64,000 nt of DNA, taken from Okapia johnstoni. Taxonomy: Eukaryota; Chordata; Mammalia; Artiodactyla; Giraffidae. A program made the translations under genes and the position numbers. Under the pieces are notes generated by a model that was not told where the DNA came from, did not search any database, and was given only the letters and a program-made list of their open reading frames with translations. The DNA is taken from contig CM044322.1 of the NCBI GenBank assembly GCA_024291935.2, positions 67,261,405-67,325,404 on the forward strand, written 5' to 3'. Of the stretch, positions 24,081 to 33,769 are shown piece by piece; the stretch's first letter is position 1, and each line of letters starts with the position of its first letter.

Positions 24081-24666
24081 TTCAGTTCAGTTCAGTTCAG
24101 TCGCTCAGTCCTGTCCGACTCTTTGTGACCCAATGAACCGCAGCACTCCAGGCCTCCCTGTCCATAACCAACTCCCAGAGTCTACCCAAACCCATGTCCA
24201 TCGAGTCAGTGATGCCATCCAACCATCTCATCCTCTGTCATCCCCTTCTCCTCCTGCCCTCAATACTTCCCAGCATTAGGGTCTTTTCCAATGAGTCAAC
24301 TCTTTGCATGAGGTGGCCAAAGTATTGGAGTTTCAGCTTCAACATCAGTCCTTCCAATGAACACCCAGCACTGATCTCCTTTAGGATAGACTGGTTGGAT
24401 CTCCTTGCAGTCCAAGGGACTCTCAAGAGTCTTCTCCAACACCACAGTTCAAAAGCATCAATTCTTCGGCGCTCAGCTTTCTTCGCCGTCCAACTCTCAC
24501 ATCCATACATGACCACTGGAAAAACCATAGCCTTGACTAGACGGACCTTTGTTGGCAAAGTAATGTCTCTGCTTTTCAATATGCTATCTAGGTTGGTCAT
24601 AACCTTCCTTCCAAGGAGTAAGCGTCTTTTACTTTCATGGCTGCAATCACCATCAGTAGTGATTTA
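24081..24666 (-). mobile_element. BovB LINE 3' end
   Basis: Starts with the (TTCAG)n tail and runs back through the C-terminal region to CATCAGTAGTGATTT, where it is cut off. The minus frame 24,238-24,600 is the C-terminal part of BovB ORF2. Confidence 0.95.
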
Positions 24667-24756
24667 TAGACACTCAGATTCACCAATACTGAAAATAATT
24701 TCCACAATTATGATCTTACTATATCAACCGACCTGACATCAAATTAAATACACATA

Positions 24757-24940
24757 GAAAAGACCCTGATGCTGGGAAAGATTGAGGGTAGAAGGAGAAG
24801 AGGGTGACAGAGGATGAGATGGTTGGATGGCATCACCAATTCAATGGACGTGATCTTGAGCACACTGGGAATTAGTGGAGGGCAGGGAAGTCTTATGTGC
24901 TGCAGTCCATGGTGTTGCATGACTTAGTGACTGAACAACA
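24757..24940 (+). mobile_element. BovB LINE 3' end, opposite orientation
   Basis: AAAAGACCCTGATGCTGGG to GACTTAGTGACTGAACAACA. It is the reverse counterpart of the first ~190 bases of the preceding fragment, so the pair can fold back on itself. Confidence 0.92.
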
Positions 24941-25004
24941 GCAATGAAAGAATATTTGTTAGTGATGATGTCAGCAATACTGATTTATAATTATGCTTTT
25001 GAGA

Positions 25005-25125
25005 CTGTTTATTTGAGCACTGATTATATATATGCCCAAACCGGGCTAAATATTGTGTCTAGATTGTGTGATGTGATCTTTGCAATAACCCTATCATTTG
25101 GCTATCATCACTATTTTCCAGAGCA
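25005..25125 (+). mobile_element. MIR SINE fragment
   Basis: TTTGAGCACTGATTATATATATGCC, then TGCAATAACCCTATCATTTGG and CACTATTTTCCAGA follow the MIR core. Confidence 0.5.
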
Positions 25126-25564
25126 ACTGCCAAGGGCTATGAAGGTGTAAATGTTTTATCCATGTTCCATTCCTAGACAGCAGTAGATTCATGGATGATC
25201 TGACCGCAGAACCTGTCTGCTTCATCATGGAGTGATCCTCCCTTACATGTCGTGAAGGAGACTGAGACACACCAGGCCAGCATCCATTCCACTGGCTGCT
25301 TATTCCTGGGTTTGTCTGTGGATTCTGAGCCATTAAACTCTGATTCCTACCCTTGGTGTTAAGGCAGTGTATGACACAAGGAACGTTTTCTGAACACAAA
25401 TGGCTTTATGTTTCTTTTATGCACTGACTTGATGAAACTGAGCAAGACCCTGTCTTTTTTCTTTTTTTCAAGTTTCCTAGACCTTCCTCAATTTCCAAAG
25501 GGCAGATTCAGTTACTAATTAGGGGAGTGAAGTAATGCAAAAGAAACGACAGTGCTCCATTTAA
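25126..25564. other. Unannotated sequence
   Basis: Slightly GC-rich, no repeat recognised. The 101-codon minus frame (25,094-25,399) is not supported as a gene. Confidence 0.35.
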
Positions 25565-25830
25565 AGCTATTATAAACTATTGTCAGTATTCCCTGTGTTA
25601 TACAATATACCCCTACAGCTTATTTTATACCTAACAGTTTCTACCTCCTAATCCTCTATCCCTATCTTGCCCCTCCCTCCTTCCTTGCCCCACTGGCAGC
25701 AACTAGTTTGTTCTGCATATCTGTTAGTGTTCTTTTTTTCATATTCACTAGTTTGTATATACTTTAAAAATTATGACCCACCATACTTTATACCAACTAT
25801 ACCTCAATAAACAAGGAAAGAAAAGGATAG
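25565..25830 (-). mobile_element. L1 3' region
   Basis: TTCCCTGTGTTATACAATATACCC, TATCTTGCCCCTCCCTCC and GCAACTAGTTTGTTCTGC match the reversed L1 3' untranslated region to about 25,755. The following ACTTTATACC...ACTATACCTCAATAAACAAG looks like a forward L1 3' end, so two L1 pieces may abut. Confidence 0.65.
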
Positions 25831-25834
25831 TACA

Positions 25835-26241
25835 GCTATGCTTCCGGGTCTGGGTTCCTCCTTGGGGGATGTGCATACAATCTGATCCACCTCTGAATTC
25901 CATAGGAACTAAGGCCCCCACCCTAGTTGAAGATGGTAAATTCAGACTTAGCAAAAGCTCCTGAGCTCCAGACTGATTAGAACCAGAAGGCTATTCATTG
26001 AGATTCCTGGAACACAGCCTCCAACCAATCAGACAAGAGTTACACATCCTGCATTTCCCCCTCCCAATTTTGCCTATAAAAGTCTTCCTGGGAAGCCATC
26101 AGAAAGTTCACCTCTTTAGGGCAGGAGCCTCCCCTTTCTCCTTGCAACACCCTGCAGTAAAACTTTCTCCACTCCAAACTCCAACCTTTCTGTTTGTTTG
26201 GCCTCACTCTGTGTTGGGCACATCAGTTGGTTCTGACAACA
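25835..26241 (+). mobile_element. Solo LTR, ERV1-like
   Basis: CCAAT (26,025-26,029), TATAAAAG (26,075-26,082), a C/T-rich R-U5 segment and an ending GGTTCTGACAACA make a complete-looking LTR promoter. No viral internal genes lie on either side. The two short frames across it are meaningless. Confidence 0.6.
26025..26082 (+). promoter_or_regulatory. LTR promoter: CCAAT and TATA boxes
   Basis: CCAATCAG, then 45 bases later TATAAAAG; spacing is canonical for a Pol II promoter, pointing rightward. Confidence 0.5.
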
Positions 26242-27177
26242 TTGATAGCTATATGATCTTGAAAAAAAGAGTGATTTAATCTGTCTTAAACTCAGTTACC
26301 TCATCTGGAAGCAGTCTCTAACAACAATATAACTGTGCTTGTAAAGAAGCAGTGCTAAGACTCTACTAACATAATGTATGTGACCAACATTGAATATGGA
26401 ATTCATCAGACAAGAGCACAGAAGAAACTTCGCTCAAATATATGCCACCCAGGGATCAGGACATTGCCTGGCATAACAAAGAATTGAAATAAAGTGAAAG
26501 AAAAAACTAATCAAAAAAACATAAGCCATCCTTATCTCTACCTTGTATTATTACAAATAATGAAGATGACATAGATTTGACACGTTTTCACATGTATAAG
26601 ACCGGATCTTATTTTTTCTCTCACATCAAATTCTCCCAGTATACTAGTGTCAAGTACACCTTGAATGCAAAATCCGTTTATCCCCATGGCAGCCTGGACA
26701 CTGAGAATGAAAACCACACATTTCTGTCCCCATAATATGACTGAGCAGTAATGCCAATGTAATGCCAATTATTCTCATTCCCTCATCATTAAGTTCTCAT
26801 ATCTCTCAATAAAATTTCAATCCTAATAAGTCCTTTCCCACATGGAAAGAGTCTCGTTCAATAAAATTTTCAGAAAAATTCTTGCTATTTTAAATAAGCT
26901 TTTGACCAGTGTTTTTTTTCCTTTCCCTACTTCCCAAGGCATAGTGAAAGGAGCTCTGCTTGAGTCTTGGAATTAGTCCCCTCTACCCCTCCATTTCAGC
27001 TTAGCATTTTTTTACAGTTCCATATTTGTGCTGAGAAAATAGCACCATACTATCGGATGGCTACTTTTTAAAACCACATAACTTCTCAGGTGGACTTAAG
27101 CAAAGGAAGACATCTTTGACATGTCAGGGCCAGCAGTTGTTTTTTTGATCACAGGTATACATTTTAACAAATTTTTA
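26242..27177. other. MIR-like fragment to 26,350, then unannotated
   Basis: GCTATATGATCTTG...CTCAGTTACCTCATCTGGAA at 26,248-26,310 fits the MIR centre. The rest has no feature. Confidence 0.4.
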
Positions 27178-27341
27178 GGGCTTCCCAGGTGGCACTAGTG
27201 GTAAAGGACCTGCCTACCAATGCAAGAGTCTGATTTAAGAGACTTGGATTTCCATCCATGGAGAATTCCATGGACTGTATAGCCAATGGGGCCACAAAGA
27301 GTCAGACACAACTGAGTAACTTTCACTTTACTTACACTTTA
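27178..27341 (+). mobile_element. Bov-tA SINE, shortened
   Basis: GGGCTTCCCAGGTGGCACTAG, then TGCCTACCAATGCAAGAG. The middle is deleted (GGATTTCCATCC runs into GGAGAATTCCATGG) and the end GTCAGACACAACTGAGTAAC is kept. Confidence 0.85.
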
Positions 27342-27528
27342 CTTACGTAAGCAATAAACTTGACTTTGTCTCAGATTGTATGTCAGATTTTCTCATTTGG
27401 GGACTGACTTTCAACAAAGTCCATGGGTTTTCTAAGATTTAAAGAATTTTTGAGAACTGCAAATTGCAGCAAATATAAATGTCTTGACATAGCATTAATG
27501 ACACTATCAAAATAGACATTATATGTGA

Positions 27529-27547
27529 GTATATATATATATATATA
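27529..27547. repeat. TA microsatellite
   Basis: About 9 TA units. Confidence 0.8.
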
Positions 27548-27833
27548 CATATTCAAGTTTAATTCTTTAAATTCTGTATTTAATTCTTTCATAAATCATG
27601 TTTTCAATTTATGATTAATGATACCAGAATGAAATATTTCCATCATGTTCACTTGTGATATCAATGATTCAAATCCATCAATATACACTTTAAAAAAATA
27701 TTTATAAATTAAGATTTTAGCCCTCACATAGGAATTCAAAACAGCATTTTTATTTTTTTTTAATTTCATGGCATTTCTTTCTCTTTCAATCCGAAAGGTT
27801 AAATGCAACTTACTTGATAATGTGGCATCTTAC

Positions 27834-27931
27834 CTTTTCCAGTTTTGAAGAGCAAGGGAGTAACGGTCTTTGGCTCTGAATTGCATGAATCTCATGTTGG
27901 CTGGTGGGTGAGCTCTGTGACGATACTGAGA
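27834..27931 (-). CDS. Putative 98-nt internal coding exon of an unidentified gene
   Basis: On the minus strand a strong acceptor (GGGTTGTTTTCCAG, ending at 27,932) and a near-consensus donor (AAAAG/GTAAGA) bound 98 bases. They are open in one frame for 32 codons plus two bases. The predicted peptide includes RFMQFRAKDRYSLALQNWK and is basic and hydrophilic, with Arg, His, Pro and aromatic residues; the composition is protein-like. Read from phase 0 it ends in phase 2. No repeat explains the segment. It lies 20 kb upstream, in the minus-strand sense, of the exon candidate at 7.4 kb, so both could be exons of one gene with large introns, but their phases do not join directly and one or more exons must be missing between them. 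I cannot name the protein. Alternative: a non-coding or pseudo-exon with chance splice sites, less likely given how good both sites are. Confidence 0.6.
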
Positions 27932-28744
27932 CTGGAAAACAACCCACATTTCAAAGAAATATTTGCATTACATTAACAATCCAAAATGGTGTTTTTATAA
28001 AAACAGGCTTAGGAGGGAGTGATTTCTAGCCACAGGCAATAAACTACATGCAATTACGAGAGTAGGTCATGCCACATAAACTGTTTTGTGGAAGAGAAAT
28101 GCAGTGCTTATTTCCAAAGAATATTTTAACCAACATTTTAGAACTGTAAGAAAAATAAATTCAGTAATTTGGCTTTTATTAGGCATTTTCTCACTACAAA
28201 CTCAAAAGCTGATTGAAGAATTTACCTTGTGAATAACACTGAACTCTAAATTTATAAGATGGATATGCAGATTGGCAAAAATTTCCCACAGTGAGCTATG
28301 GTCCATAATGTGAGTTGTAAGATTTCCTGTGGTTGTCTGTTCTCACCGTATGTGCTTTTAAATGTCAAATCTTATTACAATGAACTTCTGAGAAGAGCAA
28401 ATATTGCTATTGAAATAACAACTCATTGCAATGAATTGAGGACAAAGCTCAATGGATAGTGCTATTATAGAAGAATCCTGAGAATTTCTACTTGTCCTAG
28501 AGTTTTACATAAGCTTTCTTCCTATTTATCTCCTCCTTCACAAATCCATGTGCACTTGCGCACATACGCACATGTACACACACATATACACACACTTGAT
28601 TTTTTCCCCCCAAGAAAAATGAAGCAAAATAAAACTACAGCAAATGCCTTACTGTTGCTGTGGTTGGTGATCTGACCTTTAGTTGATGTCTCTACATCAC
28701 TGGTAGCTCTCTTGGTTCACATATTTTGAGATTCCCCATGGCAG
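27932..28744. other. Unannotated sequence
   Basis: No feature except a CA/TA-rich patch at 28,560-28,597. Confidence 0.4.
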
Positions 28745-28792
28745 CCACTTGAACCTGGGTGTCTTTACCATCTGAGCCACCAGGGAAGCCCA
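28745..28792 (-). mobile_element. Bov-tA SINE head fragment
   Basis: GAACCTGGGTGTC...CATCTGAGCCACCAGGGAAG CCC: only the reversed tRNA-derived head survives. Confidence 0.7.
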
Positions 28793-29194
28793 AAAAATTA
28801 GAAGAGTGGTCTAATGGCAAAAAATATCAGTTGACTTTTGGGCTGGTACAACTCCATCTGGTAAGCCTAGAAAATGTCACCAACTGACAAATCTCATACC
28901 ATCTGAAAGTTTCAAAAGTCTTCATTTAAGAAATATTTTAAAACAACCATGTCACTAAAGATATTTACCATGATATGATCTGTCACAAACAATATTCAAT
29001 CATCTGTCACAGTAGAAACTAAAATGAATATATAATAATAGCAAAATGGACAGTGAAGATAAAGCAGAGTCTCGTTTGGAGAATAAATGGCAGATTCATA
29101 TTCTGAGCTTCTGAAAAGGAAAATTAACTGACCTAAGAGTGTTTTCTTTGCTCACTTTTTAAAAAATCTTTTGGAAGGTTAAAAAATTGTCCAA

Positions 29195-29538
29195 AAGTGG
29201 AAACATCAGTTGTCATTCCAATTTCAAAGAAAGGAAATGCCAAAGAATGTTGAAAATACTGCACAATTGCACTCATTTCGACATCAGTTTGTAGACAAGT
29301 GTGTGTATTGTCAAAGCTGTTTTTTTCAGCAGTCATGTAAGGATGTGAGAGCTGGACCGTCAAGAAGGCTGAGCGCCAAAGAACTGATGGTTTTGAATTG
29401 TGTTGGAGAAGACTCTTGGGAGTCCTTTGGACTGCAAGGAGATCAAACCAGTCAATCCTAAAAGAAAGCAACCCTGAATGTTCATTGGAAGAACTGATGC
29501 TTAAGCTGAAACTCCAATACTTTGGCCACCTAATGTGG
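29195..29538 (+). mobile_element. BovB LINE with large internal deletion
   Basis: The stretch to about 29,285 matches the RT region (CATTCCAATTTCAAAGAAAG, ACAATTGCACTCATTTC). From 29,325 the text is the C-terminal region (CAGTCATGTAAGGATGTGAG, TCAATCCTAAAAGAAAGC). About 1 kb of BovB is missing between. It ends abruptly at CCACCTAATGTGG. Confidence 0.85.
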
Positions 29539-29628
29539 AATCTGCCTGCAATGCCGGAGACCTCAGTTCAATCCCTGAATCAGGAAGATCCCCTGAAGAA
29601 GAGATAGGCTACCCACTCTAGTATACTT
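29539..29628 (+). mobile_element. Partial Bov-tA SINE joined to BovB
   Basis: Lacks the first ~30 bases of the head. It runs AATCTGCCTGCAATGCC to CCACTCTAGTATACTT, where a second, complete SINE begins. Confidence 0.85.
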
Positions 29629-29833
29629 GGGCTTCCCTTGTGGCTCAGCTGGTAAAGAATCTGGCTGCAATGTGGGAGACCTGGGTTAAATCCCTTGGTT
29701 GGGAAGATCCCCTAGAGAAGGGAAAGGCTACCCACTCCAGTATTCTGGCCTGGAGAATTCTGTGGACTATACAGTCCATGGGGTCACAAAGAGTCAGACA
29801 GGAATGAGTGACTTTCACTTTCACATAGTAAAC
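29629..29833 (+). mobile_element. Bov-tA SINE
   Basis: Complete from GGGCTTCCCTTGTGGCTCAG to GGAATGAGTGACTTTCACTT, directly following the partial one in the same orientation. Confidence 0.92.
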
Positions 29834-30059
29834 TTCAGATATCTCCTATTTTTAACATTTTAACCCATGTAAACTAAATAAAATATTAACATAGTTTTGT
29901 GCTATATAAAGGAATTACTCTTGCATTGATACCTTTTCTGTATCAGTATTTTTGAATTACATCCCAGGTGCCTATGGTTGCTATTTCTTTAGTAAGACTA
30001 TAACTGCTAGCGCCAAGCTAGAGATAATATTCCTTTTATATTTTTATTTTTAACATGAC

Positions 30060-30455
30060 GTTTTTCCTGCTATAGTCCAATTCAAAAATCTTCTAACTGG
30101 TTGGTTGTCACTAGCTCTCACTTTTCTTCATGCCATTCTTCACATTGTAGCTAAAATAATATTTTATTTATTTCATTTTTAATTAATTTTAACATCACTT
30201 TGCAATTTTGTGTATCTAATATTTTAAAATCCTGTATCTTTCAATAATTCCCTGTTAGTCTTAAAGCGCAACTCATTAAAGTGCTCTTCGAAACCATGAA
30301 TAGTCAGGCTTCTGATTTCCACTTCAACCTAAGTTGGACTTTCCCTGGCTCTGCTCCATGGTCTGTTTAGTTTCCAGAGTCTTGGTATTTGATGTCCCCT
30401 TTTGGAATACTCTGCTCATCTCTTAGCCCACTCAGAGTTTTTTTTCTAGTAAAAG
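30060..30455 (+). mobile_element. L2-like ancient LINE, left part
   Basis: Segments such as CCTGGCTCTGCTCC and TTTTGGAATACTCTGCTC resemble the conserved 3' portion of L2. It contains one copy (30,170-30,372) of a 203-base duplication and is split at 30,456 by a SINE nest. Confidence 0.4.
30170..30372 (+). repeat. Copy A of a 203-bp local direct duplication
   Basis: By eye it matches 32,287-32,489 at 201 of 203 positions. Copy A lies within continuous L2-like text, so it is probably the source. Confidence 0.95.
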
Positions 30456-30476
30456 CGCCTGTGTGCTCAGTTACTG

Positions 30477-30606
30477 ACTGGAGAAGGAAATGGCAACTCA
30501 CTCCAGTATTCTTGCCTGGAGAATCCCAGGGACGGCAGAGCCTGGTGGGCTGCCATCTATGGGGTCGCACAGAGCCGGACATGACTGAAGCGACTTAGCA
30601 GCAGCA
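30477..30606 (+). mobile_element. BOV-A2 half (single unit)
   Basis: ACTGGAGAAGGAAATGGC to GACTTAGCAGCAGCA equals the second unit of the BOV-A2 dimer. Flanked on both sides by GCTCAGTTACTG (30,465-30,476 and 30,607-30,618). Confidence 0.88.
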
Positions 30607-30618
30607 GCTCAGTTACTG

Positions 30619-30898
30619 CGGAGAAGGCAATGGCACCCCACTCCAGTACTCTTGCCTGGAAAATCCCATGGAGGGAGGAGCCTGGTAGGCTGCAGTCCAT
30701 GGGGTCGCTAGGAGTCGGACACGACTGAGCGACTTCACTTTCACTTTTCCCTTTCATGAATTGGAAAAGGTAATGGCAACCCACTCTAATATTCTTGTCT
30801 GGAGAATCCCAGGGAGAGGGGAGCCTAGTGGGCTGCCGTCTATGTCTATGGGGTCGCACAGAGTGGGACACGACTGAAGCGACTTAGCAGCAGCAGCA
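30619..30898 (+). mobile_element. BOV-A2 SINE (dimer)
   Basis: First unit CGGAGAAGGCAATGGCACCC to GACTGAGCGACTTCAC, linker CTTTCATGAATTGG, second unit to GACTTAGCAGCAGCAGCA. Followed by a third copy of GCTCAGTTACTG at 30,899-30,910. The second unit has a local TCTATG repetition at about 30,839-30,850. Confidence 0.92.
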
Positions 30899-31113
30899 GC
30901 TCAGTTACTGAGTTGTGCCTGTAGCTTTGTGACCCCATGGACTGTAGCTCACCAGGGTCCTCTGTGCATGGGATTTCTAAGGCAAGAATACTGGAGTGGG
31001 TTGCCATTTCCTCCTCCAGGGGATCTTCCTGACCCAGGAATCAAACCTGCATCTCCGGCATTGAGGGCAGATTCTTTACCACTGGGCTTCCTGAGTTGCC
31101 CTTCTAGTAAAAG

Positions 31114-31590
31114 GCTGGTAACCAACTCTTTAGGGAAGTATTACTTCACCCACTGGACTAGATCACATAGATTCTTCTATTTTCTTTGATTAGTTGCCAA
31201 AGATAATCCTTCTAGTAAAATCTTTAAATGACTGGCTTAATACTTTCCTTCTAAAGTGGAGCAAAACTTGCCACTTCCAAATGCCTTTGGCGTTTGAAAG
31301 GGTTGTTTTTTATTCAAGGCACATTTTGATGTGCCTATTTAAGTTGAAATTAGATACTAACACTTGTTCATAAAAATGATAAAACCTTCAACATTTCCCA
31401 GATGTACAGAGTCTCTTGTTAGCAAGAGAAATTTAAATTTGAAAGTGAGGACCTGCTTTTCTTTCAATTTGGAAACTTTTTGAGGAATCTTTGCGCCTGG
31501 AAGACTCACCTGAGTGGTTATCTGAGATGTGTAAGGAAAGGTGCGTAGGCAGGTGGAAGAGAAATTTTAACAGGATCTAAGTTGACAAAG
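31114..31590. other. L2-like remainder and unannotated sequence
   Basis: The first ~100 bases may continue the L2-like host of the SINE nest. CTTCTAGTAAAA recurs near 31,209. No gene. Confidence 0.35.
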
Positions 31591-31800
31591 GGGGCTTCCC
31601 TGGTGGCTCAGGCCAATGTGAGAAACACAGGAGACACTGGTTCCATTCCCGGGTTGGGAAGATCCCGTGGAGAAGGAAATGGAAACCCACTCTAGTATTC
31701 TTGCCTAGGAAATCCCATGGATGGAGCAGCCTGGTGGGCTGCAGTCCAAGGGTTGCAAAAGAGTTGGATAACAACTGAGCAACTAAATAGCAACAACAGT
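31591..31800 (+). mobile_element. Bov-tA SINE
   Basis: GGGGCTTCCCTGGTGGCTCAG to ACAACTGAGCAACTAAATAG plus a CAACAACA tail. The direct repeat TTGACAAAG (31,582-31,590 and 31,801-31,809) is the TSD. Confidence 0.92.
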
Positions 31801-31809
31801 TTGACAAAG

Positions 31810-32286
31810 ACCTTATCTGCTAATGTTTCCTGTGCTCTGAAACGGCCCTTAGGGGAGATGGGGTCAATTGCTAGAGATTCCAATAATCTCTTCTGAGCAA
31901 AGCAGTGGGGGGGATCTGGCAACCTCTGGGCTAGAGGTCATCCCAGAGGAAGTTTGCTGCTTTATGGAGCAACTAAGAGCCCACAAAGGAAAACTCTCCA
32001 GGAGAGGAACACATCTGGGTAAGGACCTGCTCAGGTCCTTCTGCAGAGATAGTTCATGCTGGCACAAAGCAAGACTGAGTCTGGAGGTTCCTCTTGGTCC
32101 AGCCATCCTACCACACACCTCAGGAGTGCTCAGTAAATGTCTGAGTGTTAACACTCTGGGTATCTCACTCTAAACTTTATATGCTAAAGATGAATCACTT
32201 CCTGGGTCGGTATTTTGGGACCAAAACAGGTAACTGTCACACTGGATGAAGATACATTAAACTGTGTTGTCCAGTGTTCAATCACA
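31810..32286. other. Unannotated, relatively GC-rich sequence
   Basis: Overlapping frames of ~100 codons on both strands (31,868-32,173 plus; 31,864-32,154 minus) have no recognisable domain. Could be unique DNA or a decayed LTR. Confidence 0.3.
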
Positions 32287-32489
32287 ATTTCATTTTTAAT
32301 TAATTTTAACATTACTTTGCAATTTTGTGTATCTAATATTTTAAAATCCTGTATCTTTCAATAATTCCCTGTTAGTCTTAAAGCACAACTCATTAAAGTG
32401 CTCTTCGAAACCATGAATAGTCAGGCTTCTGATTTCCACTTCAACCTAAGTTGGACTTTCCCTGGCTCTGCTCCATGGTCTGTTTAGTT
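32287..32489 (+). repeat. Copy B of the 203-bp local duplication
   Basis: Same orientation as copy A at 30,170-30,372. The two differences are C to T and G to A, the latter at a CpG. No poly-A tail or TSD flanks it. Confidence 0.95.
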
Positions 32490-33596
32490 CCCTATGTTTC
32501 AGATGCAACTCCAGGTGGAAGGAAATTCTCCCCGAATCCCCCAAAACTCCCTAAATCCTCCTCAGACAATTAGCGGAGAAGAGAACCCTGGCCTGTAAAG
32601 TTGAGAATCCTAGTAAGCTGGGTGGGTAGGAGCTCAAGTGATCAGTCTGAGCTTATGAATAGGAAATTCAACATTATTCTAGATGGGTCATATCAATTAT
32701 ATTAGAAAGTTATGAACTAAAGCACTCTTACTTTCATTTCATAATTGAATTCTATCCTTTTTTGTCTCTAATATAAGCACAAGTTTAAGACTTTTCTAAC
32801 ATATTCCTTCATAGTTTTAAAAAGTGAAAAGTGTAAAATTCCAAAGCCTTCACATCCAAACAGAATACCAAAATAATCAAGTTAAAATGGCAAGGCTCAA
32901 ACCGCTACACAGACAGAAATGCTAACATAAAATGTAGCATCACCCTATATAATGTAACAACATACAGTGATTTTTACTTGTCTAAAACATCCAGATACTA
33001 AGGAGATCAGAAGATTTGATTGTCTCCTAGAAATATTATTTATATTATTATATAAATATTATTTAAATATTATATATGACAAAGAGATAATGCATCTAAA
33101 TTATAGTCCCAATTTTATAATTAATAAATTAATCATAATGTCTGCTTACAGATTTTGGTGGCCACAGTATTTTAGAAAAAGCAACTTGAGGACACATTCT
33201 TTGAACGAGCAACAACTGCCAATTATTATCTCCCTATTATATACTTCTCAGAAATCATCTCATTTAGTCCTTTCAACAGCCTTGCTTGGCAGGACGATGC
33301 AAGAGTTTGGGTACATTCAGACTGCCTAGATTAAAGTGAAGTTGATGTTAGACTTTGGAATTCTTCTGATTTAAATCCCAAACTTCATCAATATCAGCTG
33401 AATGACTCTTAGGCTATCTCTCATGTTAAACTATTTCAGCATAAACAGTGTAATAGGTTCAAAGGTAGGTTTAAGATAAATTCCAGGTGCAGCTAGCATT
33501 TAATTTCACCATCCAGGGTGGCTCAGGTTTTTTTATTTTTCTTATTCTTTTTTTTCTTTAAATCAGAGAGTGAACATCCCAGAATTGAAGAGGCTT
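32490..33596. other. Unannotated; MIR-like core near 33,220-33,420
   Basis: ATCATCTCATTTAGTCC...CAACAGCCTTGCTTGG and later GCTGAATGACTCTTAGG fit the two halves of a MIR. The 120-codon frame at 32,967-33,329 spans AT-rich text and this repeat and is not a gene. Confidence 0.45.
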
Positions 33597-33712
33597 CTAT
33601 TAGCTTCTACCAACTAAGTTATGTCCAATGTCCAACTCTAGCGACTCCATAGACTGTAGCCTGACAGGCTCCTCTGTCCATGGGATTCTCCAGGGAAGAA
33701 TATCGGACACTG
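33597..33712 (-). mobile_element. Bov-tA SINE fragment
   Basis: GACTCCATAGACTGTAGCC, GGCTCCTCTGTCCATGGG, ATTCTCCAGGGAAGAATATC; cut off before the tRNA head. Confidence 0.85.
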
Positions 33713-33769
33713 TGTGCCTTACTAATAATTAACTAATTAGAACTGACTGTCCTTTGAGGAAATGAATGA

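Larger units (their letters stand above)
30456..31101 (-). mobile_element. Bov-tA SINE (reverse) carrying nested BOV-A2 elements
   Basis: The outer SINE is split: its start is at 30,456-30,476 and the rest at 30,911-31,101 (TGTAGCTTTGTGACCCC to GGGCTTCCTGAG). The 12-base direct repeat TTCTAGTAAAAG at 30,444-30,455 and 31,102-31,113 is its TSD in the L2-like host. BOV-A2 sequence fills 30,477-30,898. Confidence 0.9.

Noticed and set aside
30477..30898. CRISPR-like or satellite array in the repeated SINE cluster
   Set aside because: The repeats are BOV-A2 units, which are naturally dimeric, and there are no short repeats with unique spacers.
32967..33329. 120-codon plus-strand frame as a gene
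   Set aside because: It spans AT-rich sequence and a MIR core, with no start context, domain or splice support.
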